Source: Senegalimassilia anaerobia JC110 (GTDB taxonomy: Bacteria > Actinomycetota > Coriobacteriia > Coriobacteriales > Eggerthellaceae). From it: a stretch of DNA of 35,929 bases. The position numbers were made by a program, and so were the translations under genes. Position 1 is the first letter of the stretch, and the number at the start of each line of letters is the position of its first letter. Of this stretch, positions 18,313 to 28,575 are shown one piece after another. The DNA is taken from positions 467,716 through 503,644 of the forward strand of contig NZ_HE611016.1 of NCBI RefSeq assembly GCF_000236865.1, given 5' to 3'. Below the pieces are notes generated by a model. That model did not search any database. It was not told the DNA's origin and was given only the letters and a program-made list of their open reading frames with translations.

Positions 18313-19791
18313 TTAAAGCGATTTAATGTACTCCGTCATCCGCATTTCCCAATCAGCCGGGACAAAGCCGGTTCCCGCCAGCTTGTCCAGGGCCAACGCA
18401 GAATGCGTCGGACGCGGAGAGACCGGCCCCTTGGCGCTCGCGTAGTACTCGGCGGTCGAGACGGGCTTCACGGCGTCGGCGTTGCCGTTGCGCAGCTCGA
18501 AGGCCTTCGCGGCGATGTCGGCCCAGGAGGCAACCCTGCCCGAGCCGGTGAGGTTGTACGTGCCGCAGGCGCACGGCGCGCTCGGCTCGCGGTCGCCGTC
18601 GCGGTAGCCGAGCAGCCAGAAAATCCCCTCGGCCATGTCGCGCGTGAAGGTCGGGCGGCCGTGTTGGTCGTCCACCACGGTCACCTGGTTGAGCGAATCG
18701 CCCGGGTCGACGCAGCGGTCGGAGAGCGCCGCCATGGTCTTGACGAAGTTCTTGCCGTCGCCGATCACCCAGGAGCTACGGACGATGTAGTGGCGCGGGC
18801 AGTTGGCCACGGCGACGTCGCCTGCGGCCTTGGTCTGGCCGTAGACGCCCAACGGAGAGAACGGCTCGTCCTCGGGGTGCTCCTCGCGCGTGCCGTCGAA
18901 CACGTAGTCGCTGGAGACGTGCACGAGCGCGATGCCGTGCTCGGCGCAGACCTTGGCAAGCAGCGCCGGGCCCTGGGCGTTGGCGGCCCAGGCGGCCCTG
19001 CGGCCCTCGACCGTCTCGGCGGCGTCGACGGCGGTGTAGGCGCCGCAGTTGATAACGGTCCCGTAGAGCGTCCAGTCGACCTTGGAGTAGTCGGCGGGGT
19101 CCGAGAAGTCGAACTCGTCGCGGTCGCCGAAGTCGAAGGAATCGGCGATCCCCCGCTCCTCGGCGAGCTTGCGCACCGCGCGGCCGAGCTGGCCGTTCGC
19201 GCCGGTGACGAGCGTGCGGCGCGGGGCCATGGGGATGGCGTCCTCCAGCATCGGGTGGTGCTTGTCGGCCTCGGAGAGCTCGCACTCGGAAAGCGGGATG
19301 GGCCACTCAATGCCAAGCTCGGGGTCGGCGAGGTTGACGAAGGTGTAGGTCTTCTTGAGCTCGGCCGACCAGTGGGCGTTCACCAGGTACGTGTATGCCG
19401 TGCCGTCCTCGAGCGCCTGGAAGGAGTTGCCGACGCCGCGGGGCACGTAGATCGCCTTGGAGGGGTCGATGACGCACGTGTAGACCTCGCCGAAGCTCTC
19501 TCCCGGGCGCAAGTCCACCCATGCGCCGAACACGCTTCCCGTCGCCACGGAGATATACTTATCCCAAGGCTCGGCGTGGATACCGCGTGTGACGCCCTTG
19601 CTCGCGTTGAAGGAGATGTTGTTCTGCACCGGGCCCAGGTCGGGCAGCCCGATGCCCGTCTGCTTGGCGCGCTGCCAGTTCTCCTTGAACCAGCCGCGGG
19701 AGTCGCCGTGGACAGCCAGGTCGAACACCAGCATCCCGGGGATGTTGGTGCGCTCCACCTTGAGGGGCTTCTCGAACTCGAATTCGCTCAC
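18313..19791 (-). CDS. Fused dTDP-4-dehydrorhamnose 3,5-epimerase / dTDP-4-dehydrorhamnose reductase (RmlC-RmlD)
   Basis: A 492-residue bifunctional enzyme for the last two steps to dTDP-L-rhamnose. Residues 1-190 are the RmlC cupin, with the catalytic-type His72 in RGIHAE. The family motif AHGF is replaced by GNSF (residues 121-124), as in the streptococcal-type variants. Residues 191-492 are the RmlD reductase: NAD(P)-binding TGANGQLGR at 196-204, SSDYVFDG at 293-300 and the YxxxK pair in YGQTK at 317-321. The start is GTG at 19791 with GGAGG 6 bases away. It follows rmlB by 9 bases. Codon third positions are very G/C rich compared with the neighbours. Both functions are well supported. Confidence 0.93.
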   Translation of the reverse strand: MSEFEFEKPLKVERTNIPGMLVFDLAVHGDSRGWFKENWQRAKQTGIGLPDLGPVQNNISFNASKGVTRGIHAEPWDKYISVATGSVFGAWVDLRPGESFGEVYTCVIDPSKAIYVPRGVGNSFQALEDGTAYTYLVNAHWSAELKKTYTFVNLADPELGIEWPIPLSECELSEADKHHPMLEDAIPMAPRRTLVTGANGQLGRAVRKLAEERGIADSFDFGDRDEFDFSDPADYSKVDWTLYGTVINCGAYTAVDAAETVEGRRAAWAANAQGPALLAKVCAEHGIALVHVSSDYVFDGTREEHPEDEPFSPLGVYGQTKAAGDVAVANCPRHYIVRSSWVIGDGKNFVKTMAALSDRCVDPGDSLNQVTVVDDQHGRPTFTRDMAEGIFWLLGYRDGDREPSAPCACGTYNLTGSGRVASWADIAAKAFELRNGNADAVKPVSTAEYYASAKGPVSPRPTHSALALDKLAGTGFVPADWEMRMTEYIKSL

Positions 19792-19800
19792 GATGGCCTC

Positions 19801-20889
<1,089 letters not shown>

Positions 20890-20927
20890 TCAACCTAACG
20901 GCTTGGCAGAACTGCACTGCATATACA

Positions 20928-20962
20928 GCAAAACGCCCCCGCACAAAGCGAGGGCGTTTTGC
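20928..20962 (-). terminator. Terminator downstream of rmlA
   Basis: An 11-bp inverted repeat (20928-20938 with 20952-20962), GC-rich at the inside and ending in GTTTTGC on the minus strand. It lies just after the rmlA stop and before the rmlB start, so rmlB-rmlCD probably have their own promoter in 20821-20927. Confidence 0.75.
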
Positions 20963-20969
20963 ATAATGG

Positions 20970-21866
20970 CTAACGGCGCTTATTAACGAACTCGCCTTCA
21001 GCAACACGCTTCAAATGCTGGCCATAAACCGATTTACCGTATTTCTTCGCACATTCACGAAGTTGATCGGTATCGATCCAATTATTCTCCCAAGCAATCT
21101 CTTCAGGCACGCAAACAGGAATATCCTGACTACGCTCGACCGCACGCACAAACTCGCCGGCCTCGTAGAGGCTCTCCATGGTGCCGGTGTCCAGCCATGC
21201 GAAGCCGCGTCCCAGGGTAACGACGGACAAGGTACCGCTCTCCAAATACATGCGGTTGAGATCGGTAATCTCCAGCTCGCCGCGCGCGGAGGGCTTCACC
21301 TTCTTGGCCAGCTCGCAGACGCGCGAGTCGTAGAAGTACAGGCCGGTGACGGCGTAGCTGCTCTTGGGATGCTCGGGCTTCTCCTCAATGGACACGGCGT
21401 TGTAGTTCTCGTCGAACTCCACCACACCGAAGCGCTCGGGGTCGTCGACGTGGTAGCCGAACACCGTGGCGCCCTTGCCGGACTCGGCGGCCTTGACGGC
21501 GCTGCGCAGGTGATCCCCCAGCCCGTTGCCGTAGAAGATGTTGTCGCCAAGCACCAGCGCACAAGGCTCGCCGGCAATGAACTCCTCACCGATGATGAAC
21601 GCCTGCGCCAGACCGTCGGGGCTAGGCTGCTCAGCGTAGGACAACTTCACACCGAACTGGGAGCCGTCTCCCAAAAGACGCTCGAAGTTCGGCAGGTCCT
21701 GCGGCGTGGAAATGACAAGGATGTCACGAATGCCAGCCATCATAAGCACCGACATAGGGTAGTAGATCATCGGCTTGTCATAGATGGGGAGCAACTGCTT
21801 GCTCGTGACTAACGTAAGCGGATACAAACGAGTGCCAGATCCGCCGGCAAGAATAATACCCTTCAT
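20970..21866 (-). CDS. rmlA: Glucose-1-phosphate thymidylyltransferase
   Basis: A 298-residue enzyme making dTDP-glucose, the first step to dTDP-rhamnose. The signature [13 protein letters not shown] is at residues 6-18, with [16 protein letters not shown] following, LGDNIFYG near 109 and [19 protein letters not shown] near 160. I chose the ATG at 21866 with GAGGAGG upstream; the frame runs on to 21944 but that part lacks family similarity and crosses a hairpin. Both ends of the gene have base composition like the surrounding locus, while the middle (about 21130-21620) is G+C rich like rmlB. Confidence 0.95.
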   Translation of the reverse strand: MKGIILAGGSGTRLYPLTLVTSKQLLPIYDKPMIYYPMSVLMMAGIRDILVISTPQDLPNFERLLGDGSQFGVKLSYAEQPSPDGLAQAFIIGEEFIAGEPCALVLGDNIFYGNGLGDHLRSAVKAAESGKGATVFGYHVDDPERFGVVEFDENYNAVSIEEKPEHPKSSYAVTGLYFYDSRVCELAKKVKPSARGELEITDLNRMYLESGTLSVVTLGRGFAWLDTGTMESLYEAGEFVRAVERSQDIPVCVPEEIAWENNWIDTDQLRECAKKYGKSVYGQHLKRVAEGEFVNKRR

Positions 21867-22180
21867 ATAAATCCTCCTCAGCAATAACCAGCACCAGCTA
21901 AATACCGCCATCGAACACGATGGCGGCACCCGAAGAAATGCCATGGATGAATAGCATCACCCATAACACTCTAATCTTATCGTTTCGCAGATGCGAGGTA
22001 ATCATTAAAGCTCCAATCGCACGAAAAGCCTACCCCCTTTTCAGCCAGTTTTCAGCGTTTGTTATGAAAAGACGTAGCAAACCAAACGTGCAAGCAAGCC
22101 CAAACTCGCAAAATGTCGCAACTTGCGTCATACTTCAAGAAGGGAAAACGCTAAAGCTACAAGGGAGTACGCAGATATTC
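21867..22180. other. Intergenic region between divergent rmlA and GT2 genes
   Basis: This 314-base stretch has no convincing gene. A plus-strand frame is open from 21920, but it starts inside a hairpin, has no ribosome site and its product lacks GT2 similarity before the methionine at 22181. The region must hold the rmlA promoter and that of the GT2 operon. I could not pick out reliable -35/-10 pairs. Confidence 0.5.
21905..21926 (-). promoter_or_regulatory. Strong hairpin in the rmlA leader
   Basis: A perfect 9-bp GC-rich stem (21905-21913 with 21918-21926) closes a 4-nt loop, 38 bases upstream of the rmlA start. There is no U-tract after it on the minus strand. It may be a leader structure affecting rmlA expression; the role is unknown. 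Confidence 0.4.
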
Positions 22181-22909
22181 ATGGATAAGTGCAACAGCAG
22201 CGCAACACCAAAGCTGAAAACGCTGCTAGTCATACCAGCGTATAACGAAGAAGACTGCATTCTCAGCGTTGCTAAAAAAATCGAATCCGCCGGTTACGAT
22301 TACGTAATCGTGAACGACGGCTCAACGGATTCGACACTAAGGATTTGCAAGGAAAACAACCTGAACGTCCTGGACCTTCCGCGAAACCTCGGAATCGGCG
22401 GAGCAGTTCAAGCGGGACACAAGTATGCCCTTCGGAACGGTTACGACGTGGACATTCAGGTTGACGGCGACGGCCAACATGATATCAACTACATACCTTT
22501 ACTTATCAAGGAAATCGAAGCTGGGGCAGATCTGGCTATTGGATCTCGGTTCTTGATTCAAACCGAGGGCTTTCAATCCACCGCAATGCGCCGAATTGGC
22601 ATCAAATGGCTATCGTTCATGTTGAAGCTTCTGTACAAGAAGAATATCACCGATCCCACATCCGGTTTCAGAGCGAGTGGAAGGCGAGCACTAGAATTGT
22701 TCTCGCGAACCTATCCCATCGATTACCCCGAACCGGAATCGATTGCCGAATCGTTAAACCACGGGCTAACGGTGAGCGAAGTATCCGTTGAAATGAAAGA
22801 GCGGGCCGGCGGCACCTCATCAATTAAAGTATTTGGCAGCGTGTATTACATGATCAAAGTCAGCCTGGCAATTGCAATGTGCCGCATAGAAAAGCGCTCA
22901 GGAAAATAG
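22181..22909 (+). CDS. DPM1-like glycosyltransferase family 2 (polyprenyl-phosphate sugar synthase type)
   Basis: A 242-residue GT-A enzyme: TLLVIPAYNEEDCILSVAKK near the start, VNDGSTDST near residue 45, NLGIGGAVQAG, and the metal site VDGDGQHD near residue 92. This pattern is that of dolichol/undecaprenyl-phosphate mannosyl- or glucosyltransferases, which load a sugar on a polyprenyl phosphate for later use outside the membrane. I take the ATG at 22181 (AAGGGAG 13 bases upstream) because similarity begins right after it. The DUF2304 gene starts 8 bases downstream, a common pairing. Its product could feed the GT-C-like membrane proteins of this locus. Confidence 0.85.
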   Translation: MDKCNSSATPKLKTLLVIPAYNEEDCILSVAKKIESAGYDYVIVNDGSTDSTLRICKENNLNVLDLPRNLGIGGAVQAGHKYALRNGYDVDIQVDGDGQHDINYIPLLIKEIEAGADLAIGSRFLIQTEGFQSTAMRRIGIKWLSFMLKLLYKKNITDPTSGFRASGRRALELFSRTYPIDYPEPESIAESLNHGLTVSEVSVEMKERAGGTSSIKVFGSVYYMIKVSLAIAMCRIEKRSGK

Positions 22910-22917
22910 GAGTTGCA

Positions 22918-23283
22918 ATGCTCACACACACATCCATAATCCTAGCAATACTGGGATTACTGCTGTTGATATACATCATTCGCCTGGTCTCCAGCAAGAG
23001 GCTCTTGCTAAGTTATTCGCTGCTATGGGTGTTTCTTGCAGTCATTATTACGTTATGCGCCTTATTCCCTACTCCGATATATTGGCTTGCAGACGAGATT
23101 GGTATTGCCCTTCCGTCTAACTTTATTTTCATTATCGGCATCATTTGCCTGTTGGTGATATGCCTATCTTTGAGCGTAATCGCCAGCAAGCAAACCGCAT
23201 ATTCGAAAACGCTCGTACAGGAAGTGGCCTTACTTCGTAAAGAAGTCGATGCAATAAAGGCTGAACAACAGAATATTCGTTAG
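22918..23283 (+). CDS. DUF2304 small membrane protein
   Basis: A 121-residue protein with three or four hydrophobic helices and a charged coiled-coil-like C-terminal tail (VALLRKEVDAIKAEQQN). This is the DUF2304 pattern, which regularly follows DPM1-like GT2 genes and may help place or flip the polyprenyl-phosphate sugar. The ATG at 22918 follows TAGGAG, overlapping the previous stop; an upstream in-frame start at 22879 would overlap the GT2 coding region. Confidence 0.8.
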   Translation: MLTHTSIILAILGLLLLIYIIRLVSSKRLLLSYSLLWVFLAVIITLCALFPTPIYWLADEIGIALPSNFIFIIGIICLLVICLSLSVIASKQTAYSKTLVQEVALLRKEVDAIKAEQQNIR

Positions 23284-23298
23284 TTAGTCGGAGAGAGC

Positions 23299-24450
23299 AT
23301 GCGCAAAACGTTATTCATATACTCCGCTAATTACTTACCAAATATTGGCGGAGTCGAGAAGTATACCCATAATCTGGCAAACCAGCTTGAGCATTTGGGA
23401 GTTCATGCATGCGTTGTCACGAACAACGTATTCAACCTTGCAGAAGAGGAGACGCTCAAAAGCGGAGCAACCGTATATCGCATACCCTGTCATCCTCTAA
23501 TTGGAGGGAGGCTTCCTGTTCCAAAACGAAATCTTACTTTCAATAAGCTTCTGAAGCGAATCTATTCTCAACCAACCGACTACGTAGTTATCAACACCAG
23601 ATTTTACCCTCACACGTTTCTCGGTGTAAAGCATGCCGAAAATCACAATATAAAGCCAATTGTGATTGATCATGGATCTGCATATCTGACATTGGGAAAT
23701 CCCGTAATCGACATTGCCGTAAAGGCCCACGAGCATATGATTACCGCCTTACTGAAGCGCCATCCAATTGATTTTTATGGCGTTTCAAATGAAAGCGTTA
23801 AGTGGCTCAAAACATTTGAGATTGAAGGAAAAGGCGTCTTGAACAATTCGATTGACGCTGACAACTATTACGCAAGTGCGTCAAATCGAGATTTCAGAAA
23901 CGAGCTTCAACTAGCTGATGGTGATTTCCTAGTCTCATTCACAGGCCGTTTGATTCCCGAAAAGGGCATTAACGAATTGTTAGATGCCGCGAGGCAGTTA
24001 CGCGACAGGCCAAATATAAAGTTCGCACTTGCAGGCGATGGCCCTTTGATGAGCATGCTCGAAAAAAATAACCCTGGAAACCTTACACTTCTTGGAAAAC
24101 TACCGTCTGAAGATATTGCCGCGTTATTGATCTCAAGTGACATTTTTTGCCTGCCAACAAGATCAGAAGGGTTCTCGACCTCGCTTCTCGAAGCGGCAGC
24201 ATGCTACACGACACCCATCATCACCAACGTTGGCGGTGTGCCAGAAATGATTCCGAGTAAAGAATATGGCGTTATTCTCCAAAGTCAATCAAGCACCGAG
24301 ATTGCAGAAGATATCGTCAGCATTCAGGAAAATCCCGAACGAAATATAATATTAGCGCGAAACATCGGAGCAAGGGTTCGCGCAGAATTCTCGTGGCAAA
24401 GAACAGCAGAAAAAGTACTGCAAGCATGCCAAAAGGCAAACTCTCGCTGA
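23299..24450 (+). CDS. Glycosyltransferase family 4 (GT-B)
   Basis: A 383-residue retaining GT-B enzyme. The N-terminal domain has the glycine-rich loop (YLPNIGGVEKYTHNLANQL). The C-terminal domain has SFTGRLIPEKGINELLDA and the E-x7-E motif in RSEGFSTSLLEAAAC near residue 290. It transfers a sugar from a nucleotide donor to a lipid-linked acceptor at the cytoplasmic face. GGAGAG precedes the ATG, 15 bases after the DUF2304 stop, so it is the last gene of the three-gene operon. Confidence 0.9.
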   Translation: MRKTLFIYSANYLPNIGGVEKYTHNLANQLEHLGVHACVVTNNVFNLAEEETLKSGATVYRIPCHPLIGGRLPVPKRNLTFNKLLKRIYSQPTDYVVINTRFYPHTFLGVKHAENHNIKPIVIDHGSAYLTLGNPVIDIAVKAHEHMITALLKRHPIDFYGVSNESVKWLKTFEIEGKGVLNNSIDADNYYASASNRDFRNELQLADGDFLVSFTGRLIPEKGINELLDAARQLRDRPNIKFALAGDGPLMSMLEKNNPGNLTLLGKLPSEDIAALLISSDIFCLPTRSEGFSTSLLEAAACYTTPIITNVGGVPEMIPSKEYGVILQSQSSTEIAEDIVSIQENPERNIILARNIGARVRAEFSWQRTAEKVLQACQKANSR

Positions 24451-24459
24451 TATAGAAAC

Positions 24460-24505
24460 ATGTGGTGGCTGGTGAAATTTCTAGCGTATTCACCAGCCAC
24501 CACAT
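24460..24505. terminator. Bidirectional terminator
   Basis: A perfect 17-bp inverted repeat (24460-24476 with 24489-24505) with a 12-nt loop between the convergent GT4 and DUF2142 genes. Confidence 0.85.
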
Positions 24506-24518
24506 TGGCAAGTTAGAG

Positions 24519-26081
24519 CTATTGCAAAACTATAGAAAAGGTTCTCATCATATAAAGGCAATTGAGAACGACAATTGAACCAATCATAAGATTTGCGCTA
24601 TTGATTTTAAATGACAGCGAGTTAAACCGACACCCTAACATGAACAGTGGTAAAACTGGTAAAAAGTATCTCCCTTGAATCCCGAGGATCACTGGTTCCG
24701 TATCAAACGTCCAACCGAGATACATGGAGACCATTACTGCTAACCAAGCCAGCAGAGGTACAATCAGGCAAAGAATTCTCAATCGTCCTTCCACACATCT
24801 TTCCTGATCAGGATCGCATCGAATATACGCCAGAAACAAAATCGCGAGATAGGCAAACACAATGTAGCTTGGCGCTACGATAGTGTTCTGAAACCAGCCC
24901 AAAGAGCCCCCGACTAACGTTTGAACATAAAAATCCCCTGTCAACAACATAGATCCCAAAAATAATCCGATAGTGGCTACAGGATCGGCCAATGCACTTT
25001 GAAGCGTATAAAAGTGGCCAAATTCATCCCCGCGTTGATCCAAGCCAGAAGAAGGCCCTGTTGCCATAGATGAAACCGAATTAAGCTTTGTAAGCACAAA
25101 GAGGAAAACAACTCCGGCACAAATACCAACTTTGAAAGCAAGCATTTGCTTGCGGCTAGCAAAACAACGCCGAGGAGCAAATAATCCAATAAGCAACGAA
25201 GCGCAATACACGAGTTTACAGGGAACGAGCAATATCTGCAGTATCACAATGAAGGCCAGGAGCTTATTAGTCGCCTGGTTTTCACTTATCCATAGCCGCA
25301 GCAATAGCGCAATCGACAAAAATGATAGGCCGATAGTGCCTGCATCATATGAATAAGACGCGCAGATATGAAGCGTCATAGGAAGAAGGCAAATGACCTT
25401 TAATCCATTTTTGCCGACGGGAGTCAGCCTGATAGCCATAAGAGCCAAGGCAGCGAACAGAATGAAATTTAATACCCTCCCTAAATAGAAGGTAACCACA
25501 GCATCAAAACCAGCCAGTCTTCCCAAACAAATTCCAAGTACTGAAGGCAATTTGATATAGAACGGATTTTGTGCTGAATTTAACGCCCCAGGACTCACCA
25601 ACACCATGGTAGTCTCATGATTACCAGACGCCTCACCCAAGGAAGCTATCGTCTTGGAATACATATCAGCAGAAAGCTCATTCGCTATATACAAGTCAGC
25701 ATCAGTTTGCCGCATTTCCAGCATGGTGTTTTCGTAATCAACCTCACCACCAAGTATGAGATCTGAGTAATAGTATGAAGACCAGTAATGAAACGTTTCA
25801 TCTGGTACAGATCCAGGAGTAAACGCAAAAGTGAAAAATATACCAGAAATGAGCAGCACCGCAGCGAACAATTTTGTTGATTCAAGCGTGATACGTTTAA
25901 ATAGCGCCAACGCGATGAGCGTGATAACACCAATAGCAATTAAACCAAAGATGGTTAGATACATCCTCGAATGGCAATTAGCATAGTAATACATGTAAAT
26001 CAGCAAGATTGCCGCTGATAACAATACAATCTTGCTAATCTTTATATAAAAAGTTTTCTTTTCGCTTCTCGCGTTAATCAT
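24519..26081 (-). CDS. DUF2142-type polytopic membrane protein, putative GT-C
   Basis: A 520-residue protein with about 12-13 hydrophobic helices. After the second helix, GSVPDETFHYWSSYYYSDL matches the acidic first-loop pattern (PDE..H) of the DUF2142 family, often encoded in polysaccharide loci. The Asp-Glu pair after a membrane helix resembles the catalytic loop of GT-C enzymes that use polyprenyl-phosphate sugars, so it may modify the glycan outside the membrane. It is the last gene of the minus-strand export operon, 41 bases after the tandem-GT2 gene. The ribosome site is weak. Confidence 0.75.
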   Translation of the reverse strand: MINARSEKKTFYIKISKIVLLSAAILLIYMYYYANCHSRMYLTIFGLIAIGVITLIALALFKRITLESTKLFAAVLLISGIFFTFAFTPGSVPDETFHYWSSYYYSDLILGGEVDYENTMLEMRQTDADLYIANELSADMYSKTIASLGEASGNHETTMVLVSPGALNSAQNPFYIKLPSVLGICLGRLAGFDAVVTFYLGRVLNFILFAALALMAIRLTPVGKNGLKVICLLPMTLHICASYSYDAGTIGLSFLSIALLLRLWISENQATNKLLAFIVILQILLVPCKLVYCASLLIGLFAPRRCFASRKQMLAFKVGICAGVVFLFVLTKLNSVSSMATGPSSGLDQRGDEFGHFYTLQSALADPVATIGLFLGSMLLTGDFYVQTLVGGSLGWFQNTIVAPSYIVFAYLAILFLAYIRCDPDQERCVEGRLRILCLIVPLLAWLAVMVSMYLGWTFDTEPVILGIQGRYFLPVLPLFMLGCRFNSLSFKINSANLMIGSIVVLNCLYMMRTFSIVLQ

Positions 26082-26122
26082 TATCTAAATCCGTATCCAT
26101 TCGAATAGAAGTGCGCGCTTTG

Positions 26123-28534
26123 CTATATTTTGCACCAGCTCGGAACATAGAAAACCGACGTGCTAGCTGTCCCGAAATACGGATCACCGCTGCAATAATA
26201 TTTGCTCCAACGAGTCCTGAGCTTGCCTTGTTCCTCTATGAAACGACGCATATTATTCCCTGACGAATCATATCCTCGACTGATAGATTCGTAATGATAG
26301 AGCTTCGCATCTGGGGTAAACACGACAAGGCGATTGGTGTCGCGAACCCTCAGGCAAAAATCAACATCATTGAAAGCAACTGCAAAATACTCATCGAAAC
26401 CGCCCAATTCCTCAAACAACCGCTTCTCCACCATCATGCAAGCGGCAGTCACCACGGAAACATCCTGCGTGAGAACAGCACGTCGCATGTAGCCGGGATC
26501 ATCTGCATCGATATTGTTGAACACATGAATTGGGCCAGCGACATCATTAACGCTCTGACATGCTATCATCAAAACGCCAGCATGCTGAACAGTGTTGTCG
26601 GGATAGAGCAATTTTGCGCCAACCGCACCGACGTCTTCCCTTTGGCAGATCGACAGCATCGAATCAATCCAGTCTCCAGCTATAACCTCTGTGTCATTGT
26701 TAAGGAAGAGAATATAATCTCCATCCGCCTGACCAACGCCAAAATTATTGATAGCGGAATAGTTAAACTCCTTTTCCCATTTCAGCAACTTAATGTTAGG
26801 GTATTCGGACATCAAACGCTCATAGCAGTCAAAAGTAGAGCTTTCGGTACTATTGTTCTCAACTATGTAAATATTGAAATTCGAGTAGGTTGTCTTCTTT
26901 TCGATAGAATCAACGCACCGCGTGAGTACCTTAGCGCAATCTTTGTTTGGTATAACGATGGACACCTTAGGTTGTCCGGAAATAGCATACTCAACTCGAT
27001 AGAAGCAAGGTTTATCGGTTTCACAAGCAGTTGCACGGATCCCCAGTCGATTCAAATGCTGCTGAAGCGCTTTCTGTCCCGCCAAAGTTGCATATGATTT
27101 GTTTCCAGCATCCTTAGCCGTAGAGGTATCACTAATTCTCCAGTGATACAAGACATCCGGAACATGGTGAAATTGCTCCGTAAGCTCTGCTAACCTTAGC
27201 ACGAAATCATAGTCTTGAGCACCATCGAACTCTTTTCGAAGCTTTAAGCTCTTTGCTAGCTCCGATCTCACAGTAAGCAAATGCGTAATATAGTTATGGC
27301 ATCTCAACAAATCAATATTCAAATCTGATTTGAAATGCGGCGCAGCATACGTACCGGATTCAGTAAGAAAATCTTCATCGCAATAAAGAACATCAATCTG
27401 CGGATTGGCTTCAATCGCCTTCGCATATTCATATAGCACGCGTTCATCCAGCACATCATCATGATCAAAGAGCGCAATATAATCGCCAGTAGCAGCCTCA
27501 ATACCAATATTGGTATTATCGGCAATACCAAGATTTCCCTCTAGCGTTATAACCTTTATTCGAGAATCTTGAAGCGCTTCCAATGCTGCACAGAGTGATT
27601 GGTCTTCCGGTGTTGCATTCACCAGGAGCAGCTCCCAATTCGTATATATCTGATCCTCAACGGACTGAATCATCTCGTTAAGAAAGCGAAGAGGAGTATG
27701 GAACAACGGGACAACAACGCTGAATGCGGTATTACCCGTTCGAACAAAATCATTTGGCTTTAAACCCCGAGAAAAGCGTTTTCTGGATTCAACGCTCCTC
27801 TCATAGGCAACTGGACCAGTGCATCGATAGAACAACGGGTTATATCGATCAGAAAACAAATCGATAGAGCATTGATCAAAACAAATGAAGCCGGATCTGC
27901 TGAGGTTGTCCGCAGCTGCTACCAAACAATAAGAAACGCATTCCTTGGAAAGACGAAGGGTAAAATCAACCTCGGTGCGCTTCAAACCCAAGGCAACCGT
28001 AGAGGAGGTCCTGCCGAATACGATATCCGCTGCGTCTACCTTGCATCCCTTGTTATCTAACAACGACAGAGAGAGTCCACTAGCGTTGACAGGAGCACAA
28101 ACGAAGCCTTTGATAATATATTGCTGTTTTTCGTAGGATTCAACAAACGTGGTCAACCGAATATGGATTTGATCCGAGTAGGTGTAACCATCTATGTCAC
28201 GTAAAGCCGATACAGTTTTAAAATCAAGTCTATAGTTAAGCCTCGATAGCCATTTAATCATGAATCGACTAATAGATTTTTTGGTCTTGGCTATCTCGTT
28301 ACCTTTATCATCAAACACCACAGACTCAATGATAATTTTATCCGTATCCAACAAAGGCGTTGCCAGCACGTAGGTTCCCGCTTTTTGATACCTGTAGGAC
28401 TCAATTGGCAACGGGACCCCGTCTTCAGAGCGCGCCAAGAAGCGAGTATGCGCATATTGCTGACTGCAATGGACAATCGTTTCAATATAAGCAATGCCAT
28501 CGCCGCGGCATATTTTCCCAAATGAGATATGCAT
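26123..28534 (-). CDS. Large tandem glycosyltransferase: N-terminal unknown domain plus two GT2 domains
   Basis: An 803-residue cytoplasmic protein. Residues 1-250 are a beta-rich domain I do not recognise (ISFGKICRGDGIAYIET start). Residues 271-470 are a first GT2 domain: FSVVVPLFHTPLRFLNEM, metal site DHDDVLDE at 357-364, DYDF near 441 and HW at 464-465. Residues 523-760 are a second GT2 domain: VSIVIPNKDCAKVLTRC, VENNSTES and LNNDTEV at 611-617. Both DXD-like sites are intact, so two sugars or a repeating disaccharide could be added. AAGGA lies 8 bases before the ATG, and it follows the Wzt gene by 41 bases. A paralogue with the same layout is encoded at 32689-35148. Confidence 0.85.
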   Translation of the reverse strand: MHISFGKICRGDGIAYIETIVHCSQQYAHTRFLARSEDGVPLPIESYRYQKAGTYVLATPLLDTDKIIIESVVFDDKGNEIAKTKKSISRFMIKWLSRLNYRLDFKTVSALRDIDGYTYSDQIHIRLTTFVESYEKQQYIIKGFVCAPVNASGLSLSLLDNKGCKVDAADIVFGRTSSTVALGLKRTEVDFTLRLSKECVSYCLVAAADNLSRSGFICFDQCSIDLFSDRYNPLFYRCTGPVAYERSVESRKRFSRGLKPNDFVRTGNTAFSVVVPLFHTPLRFLNEMIQSVEDQIYTNWELLLVNATPEDQSLCAALEALQDSRIKVITLEGNLGIADNTNIGIEAATGDYIALFDHDDVLDERVLYEYAKAIEANPQIDVLYCDEDFLTESGTYAAPHFKSDLNIDLLRCHNYITHLLTVRSELAKSLKLRKEFDGAQDYDFVLRLAELTEQFHHVPDVLYHWRISDTSTAKDAGNKSYATLAGQKALQQHLNRLGIRATACETDKPCFYRVEYAISGQPKVSIVIPNKDCAKVLTRCVDSIEKKTTYSNFNIYIVENNSTESSTFDCYERLMSEYPNIKLLKWEKEFNYSAINNFGVGQADGDYILFLNNDTEVIAGDWIDSMLSICQREDVGAVGAKLLYPDNTVQHAGVLMIACQSVNDVAGPIHVFNNIDADDPGYMRRAVLTQDVSVVTAACMMVEKRLFEELGGFDEYFAVAFNDVDFCLRVRDTNRLVVFTPDAKLYHYESISRGYDSSGNNMRRFIEEQGKLRTRWSKYYCSGDPYFGTASTSVFYVPSWCKI

Positions 28535-28575
28535 GTGATCGAATCCTTATAGAAAAATAGCAATCAAACAACTAA

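Noticed and set aside
21920-22180. N-terminal extension of the DPM1-like GT2 gene
   Set aside because: The start lies inside a hairpin, no ribosome site is present, and the added 87 residues show no family similarity; the ATG at 22181 fits the family start.
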